Shown here in pieces: positions 1 through 8,201 of a DNA stretch of 64,000 nucleotides. Numbering within the stretch: the first letter of the stretch is position 1; the number at the start of each line of letters is the position of its first letter. Below the pieces are notes generated by a model. The model searched no databases, had not been told where the DNA came from, and saw only the letters and a program-made list of their open reading frames with translations. Where the stretch lies: positions 226,722 to 290,721 of the forward strand of contig NZ_KB892013.1 of the NCBI RefSeq assembly GCF_000373645.1. Direction: 5' to 3'. Origin of the DNA: Streptomyces sp. ATexAB-D23. GTDB taxonomy: Bacteria > Actinomycetota > Actinomycetes > Streptomycetales > Streptomycetaceae. A program made the position numbers and the translations under genes.

Positions 1-17
1 CCCGCCCCTTCCCGTAA

Positions 18-60
18 CCGGGGCTCCGCCCCGGACCCCGCTCCTCAAACGCCGGAGGGG
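18..60. repeat. GC-rich intergenic hairpin repeat, probable terminator
   Basis: A 7-bp stem (18-24 with 28-34, loop TCC) is followed by a CGCTCCTCAAACGCCGGAGG-type stretch that holds the stop codon of the amidohydrolase gene at 45-47. From memory this arrangement is a common intergenic palindrome downstream of Streptomyces genes. Because the gene is transcribed leftward, the hairpin lies just past its stop and could act as terminator. The last residues of the protein are encoded by the repeat. Confidence 0.45.
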
Positions 61-1277
61 CTGGGGATTTCGGGGCTGAGGTCGGGGCCGTCCGCCACCA
101 CGTGGCCCCGGTGCAGCACCGTTCGGTCGTTGCCGCGGTCCATCACCGCCGACGTCACCGTCTCGCCCGCCACCAGCAGCAGGTCCGCCCTCGCGCCCGG
201 CGTCAGACCGGGGCGGTCCGTGGTGGAGGTCAGGCGGGCGGGGCCGTTCCGGAGGATCGAGGCGCCGCCCATGGTGGCCACGGCCACGCAGTGTTCGATC
301 AGCTCGTCGGCGCGGTAACCGTTGGTGAAGGCGAGCTGCCAGGTGCGGTCCAGCATGTCGCCGTTGCCGTACGGCGACCAGAAGTCCCGCTGGCCGTCCT
401 CGCCGAGCCCCACCCGGACACCGGCCGCGGTCAGGCCCGTCAGGGGCAGCGCGTGGTGCCGGGCCGGGGCGACGGTCGCCATCGCGATGTCCAGCTCGGC
501 GAACTCCTCGATCAGGCGGCGGGTGGTCGCCTCGTCCACGGAGCCCAGGTCGTAGGCGTGCGAGAGGGTCACCTGACCGGCCATGTCCAGGGCGCGCACC
601 CGTTCCAGGATCAGGTCGACGCTGAACACCCCGAGCGCGCCCGGCTCGTGGAGGTGGATGTCGACCGGGGCCCGGTGGCGCTCGGCCAGGCCGAAGACGA
701 TGTCGAGGTGGCGTACGGGGTCGCGGTCCAGGGTGCACGGATCGATGCCGCCGACGACGGCAGCGCCCGAGGACAGCGCGCGGTCCATCAGCTCCGGTAC
801 GCCCTTCTCCCTGAGCAGGCCGGCCTGCGGGAAGGCCATGATCTCGACCTCGCACCGCCCGGCGTGCGCCTCCTTGGCCGCGAGGACGCCCTCGAAGCGC
901 TCAAGACCGCAGTCCGCGTCGATCTGGGCGTAGCTGCGGACACGAGTGGTGCCGCACTCGATCATGCGGCCCAGGGTGTACGTGGCCCGCTCGGCCACGC
1001 TCCACTCGTCCTCGCGCCAGTGCGCGCGGTCGTTCAGCATCATCCCCCAGACGCCGGGGGCGCCCGTGTGCGGGCGGAAGGGCAGCCCCATGCGGGTGGA
1101 GTCCAGGTGGCAGTGGACGTCGGAGAAGGACGGCAGGACCAGCCGTCCCCGGCCGGCCACCGTGTCCCCGTGGTGGGTGCGGGCCGGGTCGTGCGGGGTG
1201 ACCGCGGTGATCACCCCGTCCTCGATCGTGAGGTCGCTCGGCTCCCCGCCCCACGGGCGGACGTCTCTGATCAGCAT
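45..1277 (-). CDS. Cytosine deaminase-like amidohydrolase (CodA family)
   Basis: A 410-residue metal-dependent hydrolase of the amidohydrolase superfamily, closest in motif pattern to bacterial cytosine deaminase. Seen: the metal motif HCHLD at residues 55-59, FPQAGLL near 149 (CodA has a very similar FPQ segment), GIDPC at 177-181, HLHEPG near 208, SHAYDLG near 239, and the catalytic-site Asp in LGEDGQRDFW near 293. Family members deaminate cytosine, isoguanine or similar cyclic amidines in the cytosol; the true substrate here is not evident. It lies 72 bp downstream of a GntR regulator on the same strand, probably one transcript. Its 3' end runs into a repeated intergenic hairpin, so the last residues may not be conserved. 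Confidence 0.8.
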   Translation of the reverse strand: MLIRDVRPWGGEPSDLTIEDGVITAVTPHDPARTHHGDTVAGRGRLVLPSFSDVHCHLDSTRMGLPFRPHTGAPGVWGMMLNDRAHWREDEWSVAERATYTLGRMIECGTTRVRSYAQIDADCGLERFEGVLAAKEAHAGRCEVEIMAFPQAGLLREKGVPELMDRALSSGAAVVGGIDPCTLDRDPVRHLDIVFGLAERHRAPVDIHLHEPGALGVFSVDLILERVRALDMAGQVTLSHAYDLGSVDEATTRRLIEEFAELDIAMATVAPARHHALPLTGLTAAGVRVGLGEDGQRDFWSPYGNGDMLDRTWQLAFTNGYRADELIEHCVAVATMGGASILRNGPARLTSTTDRPGLTPGARADLLLVAGETVTSAVMDRGNDRTVLHRGHVVADGPDLSPEIPSPSGV

Positions 1278-1349
1278 GCGGCGCGTCTCCTCGGTGGTTC
1301 GTGTGGCGTGGTGTGGTGCGCAAGCGGCCGGCCGCCCGGCACGCTCGGT

Positions 1350-2018
1350 CTACTCGGCCGGAAGCACTCCGGCCAGGGTCGCCAGGGAGGGACCCCTGCC
1401 CCGTTCGATGTGTGCGTAGGAGAGGGCGGCGGCCAGTTCGGGCTTGCCCGCGTGGATCGCGGCGCAGATGTCCTGGTGTTCGGCGCACTGGACACGCGGG
1501 TCGCGGCCCCCGGTGAGGGTGAACAGCCACTGCACCAGGCCGAGCGAGGGCTGCAGCGCGTCCCGGAGCAGCCGGTTGCCGGTCATCGCGACGATCTCCG
1601 CGTGCAGGGCGGTGTTCGCGGCCGGGATCTCGTCGGCGTCACCGCGCCGGGTGGCGTCCTGTGCCGCCGCCATGAGGGTTCGCAGCCGGTCGCCGTCTCC
1701 CCCTGCGGCGCACGCCTCCGCCGCCCTGCGGGCGGCGAACACCTCAAGGCTGAGGCGGAGGTCGAAGAGTTCGGCGACGTCCCGCAGCGAGAGGTCCCGC
1801 ACGGAGGCGCCCCGGCGCGGCGAGAGCACGACCAGGCCCTCGCCGGTCAGCCGGGTCAGGGCCTCGCGGACGGGGATGCGGGAGAAGCCCAGGCGCTCCG
1901 ACAGCTCGCGCTCACGCAGCCGTGAGCCCGGCGGGTGGGCGCCGGACAGGATGCCCGCCCGGATCGCCCGCTCCGCGTGGTCGGCGTGGGAGGCCCCGGG
2001 GCCGGGCGCGTCGGTCAT
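1350..2018 (-). CDS. GntR-family transcriptional regulator (FCD/FadR subfamily)
   Basis: A 222-residue repressor-type protein. The N-terminal winged helix (about residues 15-80) has the typical GntR phrase GSRLRERELSERLGFSRIPV, followed by an all-helical C-terminal effector domain of the FCD type (DLRLSLEVFAARRA, with a later HAEIVAMTGN segment). The ATG at 2018 is chosen because AAGGAGA lies 7-8 nt upstream; a start 24 codons earlier would put an operator-like palindrome inside the coding region. It precedes the cytosine-deaminase-like gene by 72 bp and very probably controls it and itself. Two copies of TTGGTATGCCAA lie upstream (2079-2090 and 2153-2164) and are the likely binding sites. 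The ligand is unknown. Confidence 0.85.
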   Translation of the reverse strand: MTDAPGPGASHADHAERAIRAGILSGAHPPGSRLRERELSERLGFSRIPVREALTRLTGEGLVVLSPRRGASVRDLSLRDVAELFDLRLSLEVFAARRAAEACAAGGDGDRLRTLMAAAQDATRRGDADEIPAANTALHAEIVAMTGNRLLRDALQPSLGLVQWLFTLTGGRDPRVQCAEHQDICAAIHAGKPELAAALSYAHIERGRGPSLATLAGVLPAE

Positions 2019-2069
2019 CGTGCGGTCTCCTTGATCGGGCCGGAGGTGGAGAAGGCCGGAACAAGGCGA

Positions 2070-2099
2070 CGGTAGCACTTGGTATGCCAAGTGCTACCG
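2070..2099. promoter_or_regulatory. 30-bp palindromic operator, site 1, upstream of GntR gene
   Basis: Fourteen of fifteen base pairs of this 30-bp stretch are self-complementary, centred between 2084 and 2085. Its core TTGGTATGCCAA (2079-2090) fits the short TGGTNNNCCA-type palindrome used by FadR-like GntR regulators. It lies 52 bp upstream of the chosen GntR start codon, a position suited to autorepression. Confidence 0.6.
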
Positions 2100-2152
2100 C
2101 CCCGGGTGTTCGATCAGGGTTTACCGGAGCGAGTCGGGGGGCGGGCCGCTCT

Positions 2153-2164
2153 TTGGCATACCAA
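2153..2164. promoter_or_regulatory. Operator site 2, reverse-complement copy of the GntR core motif
   Basis: TTGGCATACCAA is the exact reverse complement of the core of site 1. The two centres are 74 bp apart, close to seven helical turns, so both would face the same side of the helix. The site lies 15 bp past the stop codon of the ABC-F gene. Confidence 0.5.
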
Positions 2165-2179
2165 CATGGGTCGGGGCTC

Positions 2180-3817
2180 TCAGGCCTCTGTCACCCTGCC
2201 GTCCTCGACCTCGATCCGGCGGGTCGTGCGGACCGCCTCCAGCATCCGGCGGTCGTGTGTGACCAGCAGCAGGGTTCCGGCGTAGGAGTCGAGCGCCGAT
2301 TCCAGCTGCTCGATCGCCGGCAGGTCCAGGTGGTTCGTGGGCTCGTCCAGGACCAGGAGGTTGACGCCCCGGCCCTGGAGCAGTGCGAGCGCCGCCCGGG
2401 TGCGTTCGCCCGGGGAGAGGGTGGTGGCGGGGCGCATGACGTGGTCGGCGCGCAGGCCGAACTTGGCGAGGAGGGTGCGGACGTCGGCCGGTTCCGTCTC
2501 GGGGACCGCCGCGCAGAACGCCTCCAGGAGGGACTCCGAGCCGTGGAACAGCTTGCGCGCCTGGTCCACCTCGCCGACGACCACCCCGGACCCGAGGCTC
2601 GCGTGCCCGGAGTCCAGCGGGAGGCGGCCGAGCAGCGCGGCCAGCAGGGTCGACTTCCCGGAGCCGTTGGCGCCGGTGATGGCGACCCGGTCCGCCCAGT
2701 CGATCTGGAGCGAGGCCGGACCGAACACGAAGTCGCCGCGCACGGCCCGCGCCTCGCGCAGGGTGGCGACGACCGAGCCGGAGCGGGGCGCGGAGCCGAT
2801 CTCCATGCGCAGCTCCCACTCCTTGCGCGGCTCGTCCACCACGTCGAGCCGCTCGATCATGCGCTGGGTCTGCCGGGCCTTCGCGGCCTGCTTCTCGCTC
2901 GACTCGCTGCGGAACTTGCGGCCGATCTTGTCGGAGTCGGTGGCCTTGCGGCGGGCGTTCTTGACGCCCTTGTCCATCCAGGAGCGCTGCATCAGTGCGC
3001 GGCCCTCCAGCGCCGAGCGCTTGTCGGAGTACTCCTCGTACTCCTCGCGCGCGTGCCGGCGGGCGCGTTCGCGTTCCTCCAGGTAGGCCGCGTAGCCACC
3101 GCCGTACAGGTTGATCTGCTGCTGGGCCAGGTCGAGTTCGAGGACCTTGGTCACCGTGCGCATGAGGAACTCGCGGTCGTGGCTGATGACGACGGTGCCG
3201 GAGCGCAGCCCCGAGACGTACTTCTCCAGGCGCTCCAGACCGTCCAGGTCCAGGTCGTTGGTGGGCTCGTCGAGCAGGAAGACGTCGTAGCGCGACAGGA
3301 GCAGCGAGGCGAGTCCGGCGCGGGCGGCCTGGCCGCCGGAGAGCGCGGTCATCGGCAGGTCGAGCCCGACGGTCAGGCCGAGTTCGGCCGCGGTCTCCTC
3401 AGCGCGCTCGTCCAGGTCCGCGCCGCCCAGTGCGAGCCAGCGCTCCAGCGACTCGGAGTACGCGTCGTCCGCGCCGGGGGCTCCGTCGACCAGGGCCTGC
3501 GTGGCGGTGTCCATGGCGGTCTGGGCCTCGGCGACGCCGGTACGGCGGGCCAGGAACTCCCGTACGGTCTCGCCGGGGCGCCGCTCGGGCTCCTGGGGCA
3601 GATGGCCGACGGTGGCGGTGGGCGGGGAGAGCCGGAGCTCGCCCTCCTCCGGCTGGTCGAGCCCGGCGAGCAGCCGCAACAGCGACGATTTTCCGGCACC
3701 GTTGGCTCCGACGAGACCGATCACGTCACCGGGGGCGACCACGAGGTCGAGCCCGGCGAACAGCGTGCGGTCGCCGTGTCCGGCGGCGAGGTCCTTGGCG
3801 ACGAGAGTGGCAGTCAT
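2180..3817 (-). CDS. ABC-F family ATPase (ribosome-associated type)
   Basis: A 545-residue protein with two ABC nucleotide-binding domains and no membrane segment, the hallmark of ABC-F proteins, which act on the ribosome rather than as transporters. Domain 1: Walker A GANGAGKSS near residue 38, signature LSGGQ, Walker B LLDEPTNDLD. A charged linker rich in Arg, Glu and Lys follows. Domain 2: Walker A GANGSGKST, signature variant LSPGE, Walker B VLDEPTNHLD. The start at 3817 (MTATLVAKDL) is used because the reading frame further upstream overlaps the opposite-strand oxidase gene and lacks similarity. It could be a translation factor (EttA/Uup type) or an antibiotic-protection protein; the sequence alone does not decide. 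Confidence 0.85.
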   Translation of the reverse strand: MTATLVAKDLAAGHGDRTLFAGLDLVVAPGDVIGLVGANGAGKSSLLRLLAGLDQPEEGELRLSPPTATVGHLPQEPERRPGETVREFLARRTGVAEAQTAMDTATQALVDGAPGADDAYSESLERWLALGGADLDERAEETAAELGLTVGLDLPMTALSGGQAARAGLASLLLSRYDVFLLDEPTNDLDLDGLERLEKYVSGLRSGTVVISHDREFLMRTVTKVLELDLAQQQINLYGGGYAAYLEERERARRHAREEYEEYSDKRSALEGRALMQRSWMDKGVKNARRKATDSDKIGRKFRSESSEKQAAKARQTQRMIERLDVVDEPRKEWELRMEIGSAPRSGSVVATLREARAVRGDFVFGPASLQIDWADRVAITGANGSGKSTLLAALLGRLPLDSGHASLGSGVVVGEVDQARKLFHGSESLLEAFCAAVPETEPADVRTLLAKFGLRADHVMRPATTLSPGERTRAALALLQGRGVNLLVLDEPTNHLDLPAIEQLESALDSYAGTLLLVTHDRRMLEAVRTTRRIEVEDGRVTEA

Positions 3818-3823
3818 CAGGGT

Positions 3824-3839
3824 GCCGATCCTAATCGGC
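3824..3839. promoter_or_regulatory. Short inverted repeat in the ABC-F 5' leader
   Basis: GCCGAT-CCTA-ATCGGC, a 6-bp stem with 4-nt loop, lies 6 nt upstream of the ABC-F start codon, between it and the divergent oxidase gene. It would overlap the ribosome-binding region of the ABC-F mRNA or serve as a small operator. No further support. Confidence 0.3.
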
Positions 3840-3943
3840 GCGACAGGGCCCCGGAGACGGCCGGGGCGGCCGGCGGGAGACTCCCGGGCAGCCCTTAGAG
3901 TGCGGCCGAGGACGCGCACCCGGAGGCGAAGGGCGGAGCAGCG

Positions 3944-4867
3944 GTGTCGGACGTGATCGTGGTGGGCGGCGGGGTCAGCGGGCTGACCACGGCGATGGTG
4001 CTGACCGGGCGAGGACACCGGGTGCGGGTATGGTCCCGGGAACCGGCCGGCGACACGACATCGGCGGTGGCGGGGGCCCTGTGGTGGCCCTACCGGATCG
4101 AGCCGCTGGACCGGGTCGGCGACTGGTCGCTGACCGGGCTGCGCTGGTACGAGGAGCTGGCCGCCCGCCCGGAGGAGACCGGTGTGCGGCTGGTCGACGG
4201 CCTGCACCGGGGCGAGCGCCTCGCCGCTCTCGGGCCGTGGGCCGGGGAGCTGAAGGGCGCTGCGGAGAGCCCCGAGGGGCTGCGCTGCCGGCTGCCGCTG
4301 ATCGACATGCCGGCCCATCTGGAGTGGCTGGAGGGGCAGGTCCGGGCCGCCGGGGGGTCGGTCGAGCGGCGCACGGCGTCCTCGTTCGGCGAGGCGGCCG
4401 CCGAGGCGGGGACGGTGGTCAACTGCGCCGGGCTCGGCGCCCGCGAGCTGGTGCCCGACGCCGGGGTGCGGCCCGTGCGCGGGCAGTTGGTGCTGGTGGA
4501 GAACCCGGGCGTACGGGAGTGGTTCACCGAGGCCGGTCCGGCGTCGAGCGAGACCACCTACTTCTTCCCGCAGCCCGGCCGGCTGGTCCTCGGCGGCACG
4601 GCGGTGGCCGACGACTGGAGCACCGTGCCCGACCCCCGTACGGCCGAGGAGATCGTGGCCCGGTGCGCCCGGGTCCGGCCTGAGATCGCCGGGGCGCGGG
4701 TCATCGGGCACCGCGTGGGGCTGCGGCCGGCCCGGGACGCCGGGGTCCGTATCGAGGCCGAGACCCTGGCCGGGGGCGCGCGGCTGGTGCACAACTACGG
4801 CCACGGCGGCGCGGGGGTGACGGTGGCCCTGGGCTGCGCCCGGGAGGCGGCGCGGCTGGTGGACTGA
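3944..4867 (+). CDS. D-amino-acid oxidase (FAD-dependent)
   Basis: A 307-residue flavoprotein of the DAAO/DASPO family, oxidising D-amino acids to imino acids and hydrogen peroxide. The N-terminus carries the dinucleotide-binding motif VVGGGVSGLTTA (about 5-16). The DAAO-like AGALWWPYR segment follows near residue 45, then VNCAGLGARELV near 160, PVRGQLVLVENPG near 178, and the C-terminal NYGHGGAGVTVALGCA segment that closes the FAD site. Length is about that of the bacterial family. The GTG at 3944 has GGCGGAG upstream. It is divergent from the ABC-F gene (126-bp gap) and convergent with the BCCT transporter gene. It could act on D-amino acids from the cell wall. Confidence 0.85.
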   Translation: MSDVIVVGGGVSGLTTAMVLTGRGHRVRVWSREPAGDTTSAVAGALWWPYRIEPLDRVGDWSLTGLRWYEELAARPEETGVRLVDGLHRGERLAALGPWAGELKGAAESPEGLRCRLPLIDMPAHLEWLEGQVRAAGGSVERRTASSFGEAAAEAGTVVNCAGLGARELVPDAGVRPVRGQLVLVENPGVREWFTEAGPASSETTYFFPQPGRLVLGGTAVADDWSTVPDPRTAEEIVARCARVRPEIAGARVIGHRVGLRPARDAGVRIEAETLAGGARLVHNYGHGGAGVTVALGCAREAARLVD

Positions 4868-4936
4868 GCGGCCGGCGGCGCGGCCCCGCGCGGCCCGCTT
4901 CCGCGCCCGCGCCGGGTCGCACGGGCAGCCGGCCGG

Positions 4937-6685
4937 TCAGGCGGGGCTGGAGCCGCCGGGCCGGTCGTGGCGTTCGGTGGTGATCTGGCTGCCGCCGGGG
5001 CCGATCCGGATCTCGAAGTCGCCGTCGTACTTGGCGTGCCCCTCGATGACCGCGGACTCGACGGCCTCCACGCCGAACTCGCGGCGGACGATCAGCGGGT
5101 CGTGGCGGAGGTCCCGCATGAGGGCGACGCACATGCCGATCATCACCAGGGTGAAGGGCGCCGCCACCAGGATGGTCAGGTTCTGGAGTCCCGCCAGCGC
5201 GTCGCCCTTGCCGTTCCCGATCAGCAGCATGATGGCGGCCACCGCGCCGGTGACGACACCCCAGAAGATGACGACCCACCGGGCGGGTTCGAGGATGCCC
5301 TTCTGGGAGAGGGTGCCCATCACGATCGACGCGGCGTCCGCGCCCGAGACGAAGAAGATGCCGACGAGGACCATCACCAGCACGCTCATCACACTGGCGA
5401 GGGGGAACTGCTGCAGTACGCCGAAGAGCTGGGCCTCCTGGGTGTCGGCCCCGCTCAGCTTGCCGGCCTCCTGGAGATTGATCGCGGTGCCGCCGAAGAC
5501 GGCGAACCAGATCAGGCTCACCGTGCTGGGCACCAGGATGACGCCGCCGATGAACTGCCGGATGGTCCTGCCGCGGCTGATCCGCGCGATGAACATGCCG
5601 ACGAAGGGCGTCCAGGAGATCCACCAGGCCCAGTAGAAGACGGTCCAGCTGCCGAGCCAGTCCGCGACCTTGCCCTCGCCGGTCGCCTCGGTGCGGCCGG
5701 CCAGTTGCGGCAGGTCACCGAAGTAGGCGGCGATCGAGGTGGGCAGCAGGTCGAGCACGATGATGGTGGGGCCCGCGATGAACACGAAGACGGCCAGGAT
5801 CAGTGCGAGCACCATGTTGATGTTCGACAGCCACTGGATGCCCTTCTCCACGCCGGAGACCGCGGAGGCGATGAAGGCCATCGTCAGCACGGCGATGATC
5901 AGGACGAGAAGGCCGGTGCCGGTCTTCTCCATCCAGTTCAGCTCGTGGAATCCGCTCCCGATCTGGAGGGCCCCGAGTCCCAGTGAGGCGGCCGAGCCGA
6001 AGAGCGTCGCGAAGATGGCCAGGATGTCGATGAACCTGCCGAGACCGCCGTGGGCGTGGCGGGGGCCGATGAGCGGCTCGAAGACCGCGCTGATCGTCTG
6101 CCGCCTGCGGCGCCGGAAGGTGCTGTACGCGATGGCCAGGCCGACCACCGCGTAGATCGCCCACGGGTGGAGCGTCCAGTGGAACAGGGTGGTGGCCATC
6201 GCCGTCTGCATCGCGTCGGCGGCGTCGGCGGGGTGGGTGCCGGGGGGCGGGTCGGTGAAGTGGGCCAGCGGCTCGCTGACCCCGTAGAACATCAGACCGA
6301 TGCCCATGCCGGCGCTGAACATCATGGCGACCCAGGAGACGGTCCGGAATTCCGGCTCCTCGCCCTCCTGGCCGAGGGTGATGTTGCCGTACCGGCTGAC
6401 GGCCAGCCACAGGGCGAAGACCACGAATCCGGAGGCGGCCAGCATGAAGCCCCAACCACCGTTGTGGATGAGTCCGTTGAGGGCCTTGTCGGAGACATCC
6501 TCCAGCGAGTCGGTGCCGACGGCGCCCCAGACCACGAAGGCGAGAGTGAGGCAGGCGGTCACTCCGAACACCACCCGGTCGGTGACGGGGCGCCGGTTCT
6601 GGGTCGGGTCGCCCGGCAGATCCGCCGTCACCGGCCGATCCCCCCTGCCGCCCGTTCTCTGATCGTCCTGATCGTCCTGCGACAC
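4937..6685 (-). CDS. BCCT-family transporter (betaine/choline/carnitine type)
   Basis: An integral membrane secondary transporter of about 582 residues with some twelve hydrophobic segments. Diagnostic stretches are LFHWTLHPWAIYAVVGL and the Trp-rich FYWAWWISWTPFVGMFIA, the region that lines the betaine site in BetP; FSAGMGIGLMFYGVSEP matches the sodium/substrate region of the first repeat. The C-terminal tail is polar. Such carriers import glycine betaine, choline or carnitine for osmoprotection or as nutrients. GTG at 6685 is favoured because GGAAAGG lies about 8 nt upstream; an in-frame ATG at 6751 has no obvious ribosome site. It lies downstream of the M14 carboxypeptidase gene, separated by 75 AT-richer bases that probably hold its own promoter. 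Confidence 0.85.
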   Translation of the reverse strand: MSQDDQDDQRTGGRGDRPVTADLPGDPTQNRRPVTDRVVFGVTACLTLAFVVWGAVGTDSLEDVSDKALNGLIHNGGWGFMLAASGFVVFALWLAVSRYGNITLGQEGEEPEFRTVSWVAMMFSAGMGIGLMFYGVSEPLAHFTDPPPGTHPADAADAMQTAMATTLFHWTLHPWAIYAVVGLAIAYSTFRRRRRQTISAVFEPLIGPRHAHGGLGRFIDILAIFATLFGSAASLGLGALQIGSGFHELNWMEKTGTGLLVLIIAVLTMAFIASAVSGVEKGIQWLSNINMVLALILAVFVFIAGPTIIVLDLLPTSIAAYFGDLPQLAGRTEATGEGKVADWLGSWTVFYWAWWISWTPFVGMFIARISRGRTIRQFIGGVILVPSTVSLIWFAVFGGTAINLQEAGKLSGADTQEAQLFGVLQQFPLASVMSVLVMVLVGIFFVSGADAASIVMGTLSQKGILEPARWVVIFWGVVTGAVAAIMLLIGNGKGDALAGLQNLTILVAAPFTLVMIGMCVALMRDLRHDPLIVRREFGVEAVESAVIEGHAKYDGDFEIRIGPGGSQITTERHDRPGGSSPA

Positions 6686-6760
6686 GAATGGCACCTTTCC
6701 ACGGAAACAGACAATTCGCTCTCCGTAGGCAGTACCACATGAAATGCCCAACTTTCAGCA

Positions 6761-8086
6761 TCAACAAGCTGTATCGGGTTGCCCTTTTGTGAGGTGATAT
6801 GCCGCCCGCGCGTCCAGGAGGAGCGGGATCAGGCTCCGGGCGGGCTGCCGAAGGGGCACGTACACCCCGTCGCCGTCGGGCCGGGAGGTGACGCCGTGCA
6901 GGGTGAGTTCATCCCCGACCCGGGCGTACTGCTCACGGGTGAGCCGGTAACCGCAGGGCGGGTCGTCCGGCGTCCCGCCCGGCTCCGGGGCCTCCCCGAC
7001 CGCCCCGCCGAGGTGAACGGGCCCGCGGTCGGAGAGTCCGGCCGCACGGGAGGCCGCGGTGGCGGCGACGATGCTCCCGCGCCGCTCGTCGGCGTAGCGC
7101 AAGAGCGCCTTGAGCACGGTGAGTTGCGAGGTCACGCGGCGGCGGTTGCCGAGGGCGGCATCGGCGCGCTCGGGCGCGCTGAGCGCGTCCGTACGGGATT
7201 CGGCCAGCAGTCCGACCGCGTGCTTGAGGCCGGTGATGTTGCGCAGGATGCGTTCCTGGCCGTCACCCCCGATCCGCTTGACCACCCTGCCGGTGTCGGG
7301 GTCCGTCCACTCGCCGTAGACACCGCTGCTGAATCCGGCGTCCAGCGCGGCGGGGCGCACCCACCGCTCGGCCAGGTCCCGCGCCTCGGTGTGCAGCCGG
7401 GCGGCGGTACCGGGGTTGCGCGGCCACAGGACGAACAGGTCCTTGTCGTAGTACGGCGCGGTCGCCCCGTACTCGTGCAGGTCCTCGATCACGTCGGGCT
7501 CGTGGTCGCGCAGTACGGCGGCGACGGCACGGGCCTCGGCGGTGCGCAGCGCGAGGTGGTCGCGGTTGATGTCCACGCCGTCCGCGTTGCCCCGGGTCCC
7601 GGCGGCCAGGCCGTCGGGGTTGGCGGTGGGCACGACGAGGATCTCGGTCCGGGCCAGAACGGCGCGGGTGCGCGCGTCGGTGGCGTACACGAGGTCGCGG
7701 ACCGTGGTCAGGCAGGCCTCGCGTCCGGCGGGCTCGTCGCCGTGCTGGCCGCAGACCAGGAGGACGGTGAGCGCGTCCGGGTCGCGGCTGCCGACGCGGA
7801 CCAGACGCAGCGGGCGCCCCTGCGCGGTGGTGCCGATCCGCCGCACGGCGACCCGGTCGCCGCGTCCGCCGAGGCCGGCGAGCAGGGCGGCCTCCTCGGC
7901 CTGCCCGGTCCAGCGGGCCCCGGCGGAGACCTCGAAGCCGGTACGGGGCGGGGCGGTGCGGGCGGCGTCCGACGGCACGGCGATCAGGGGGACGGCCAGG
8001 GCGGCGGACGCGGCCGCCAGTGCGAGATTGCGGACACGGCCGCGCCGGGGCGGCCGCCGTCCGCCGCCTGTCGGCGCGATCGGCAT
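6761..8086 (-). CDS. Secreted zinc carboxypeptidase (peptidase family M14)
   Basis: A 441-residue precursor. Residues 1-40 form an Arg-rich n-region, a hydrophobic core (LALAAASAALAVPLIAV) and an Ala-rich cleavage region, a typical Sec or Tat-like export signal. The M14 zinc motif HGDE is at 115-118, followed by VVPTANPDGLAAGTRGN near 151, the substrate-anchoring VDINRDH near 171 and the third zinc ligand in EDLHEYG near 204. The protein should remove C-terminal residues from peptides, or trim peptidoglycan peptides, outside the cell. It is divergent from a LacI-type regulator (115-bp gap), which may or may not control it. Confidence 0.8.
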   Translation of the reverse strand: MPIAPTGGGRRPPRRGRVRNLALAAASAALAVPLIAVPSDAARTAPPRTGFEVSAGARWTGQAEEAALLAGLGGRGDRVAVRRIGTTAQGRPLRLVRVGSRDPDALTVLLVCGQHGDEPAGREACLTTVRDLVYATDARTRAVLARTEILVVPTANPDGLAAGTRGNADGVDINRDHLALRTAEARAVAAVLRDHEPDVIEDLHEYGATAPYYDKDLFVLWPRNPGTAARLHTEARDLAERWVRPAALDAGFSSGVYGEWTDPDTGRVVKRIGGDGQERILRNITGLKHAVGLLAESRTDALSAPERADAALGNRRRVTSQLTVLKALLRYADERRGSIVAATAASRAAGLSDRGPVHLGGAVGEAPEPGGTPDDPPCGYRLTREQYARVGDELTLHGVTSRPDGDGVYVPLRQPARSLIPLLLDARAAYHLTKGQPDTAC

Positions 8087-8201
8087 GGGCGGAAGATACT
8101 CCGGCCCGCGCTCACGGGACAGCCCTTAGGCTGGCGGGGTTCACGCCGGCCGGCCGGTCCCGGCTGCTTCCGGCCCCCTCCGCGCCCTTGAGGAGCGTCC
8201 C

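Noticed and set aside
3818..4804. Upstream extension of the ABC-F frame
   Set aside because: It is antisense to the D-amino-acid oxidase gene and lacks similarity; the ABC domain begins with the ATG at 3817.
4878..4891. GCGCGG-CC-CCGCGC inverted repeat between the oxidase and BCCT genes
   Set aside because: Short stem with a 2-nt loop in very GC-rich sequence; not convincing as a terminator.
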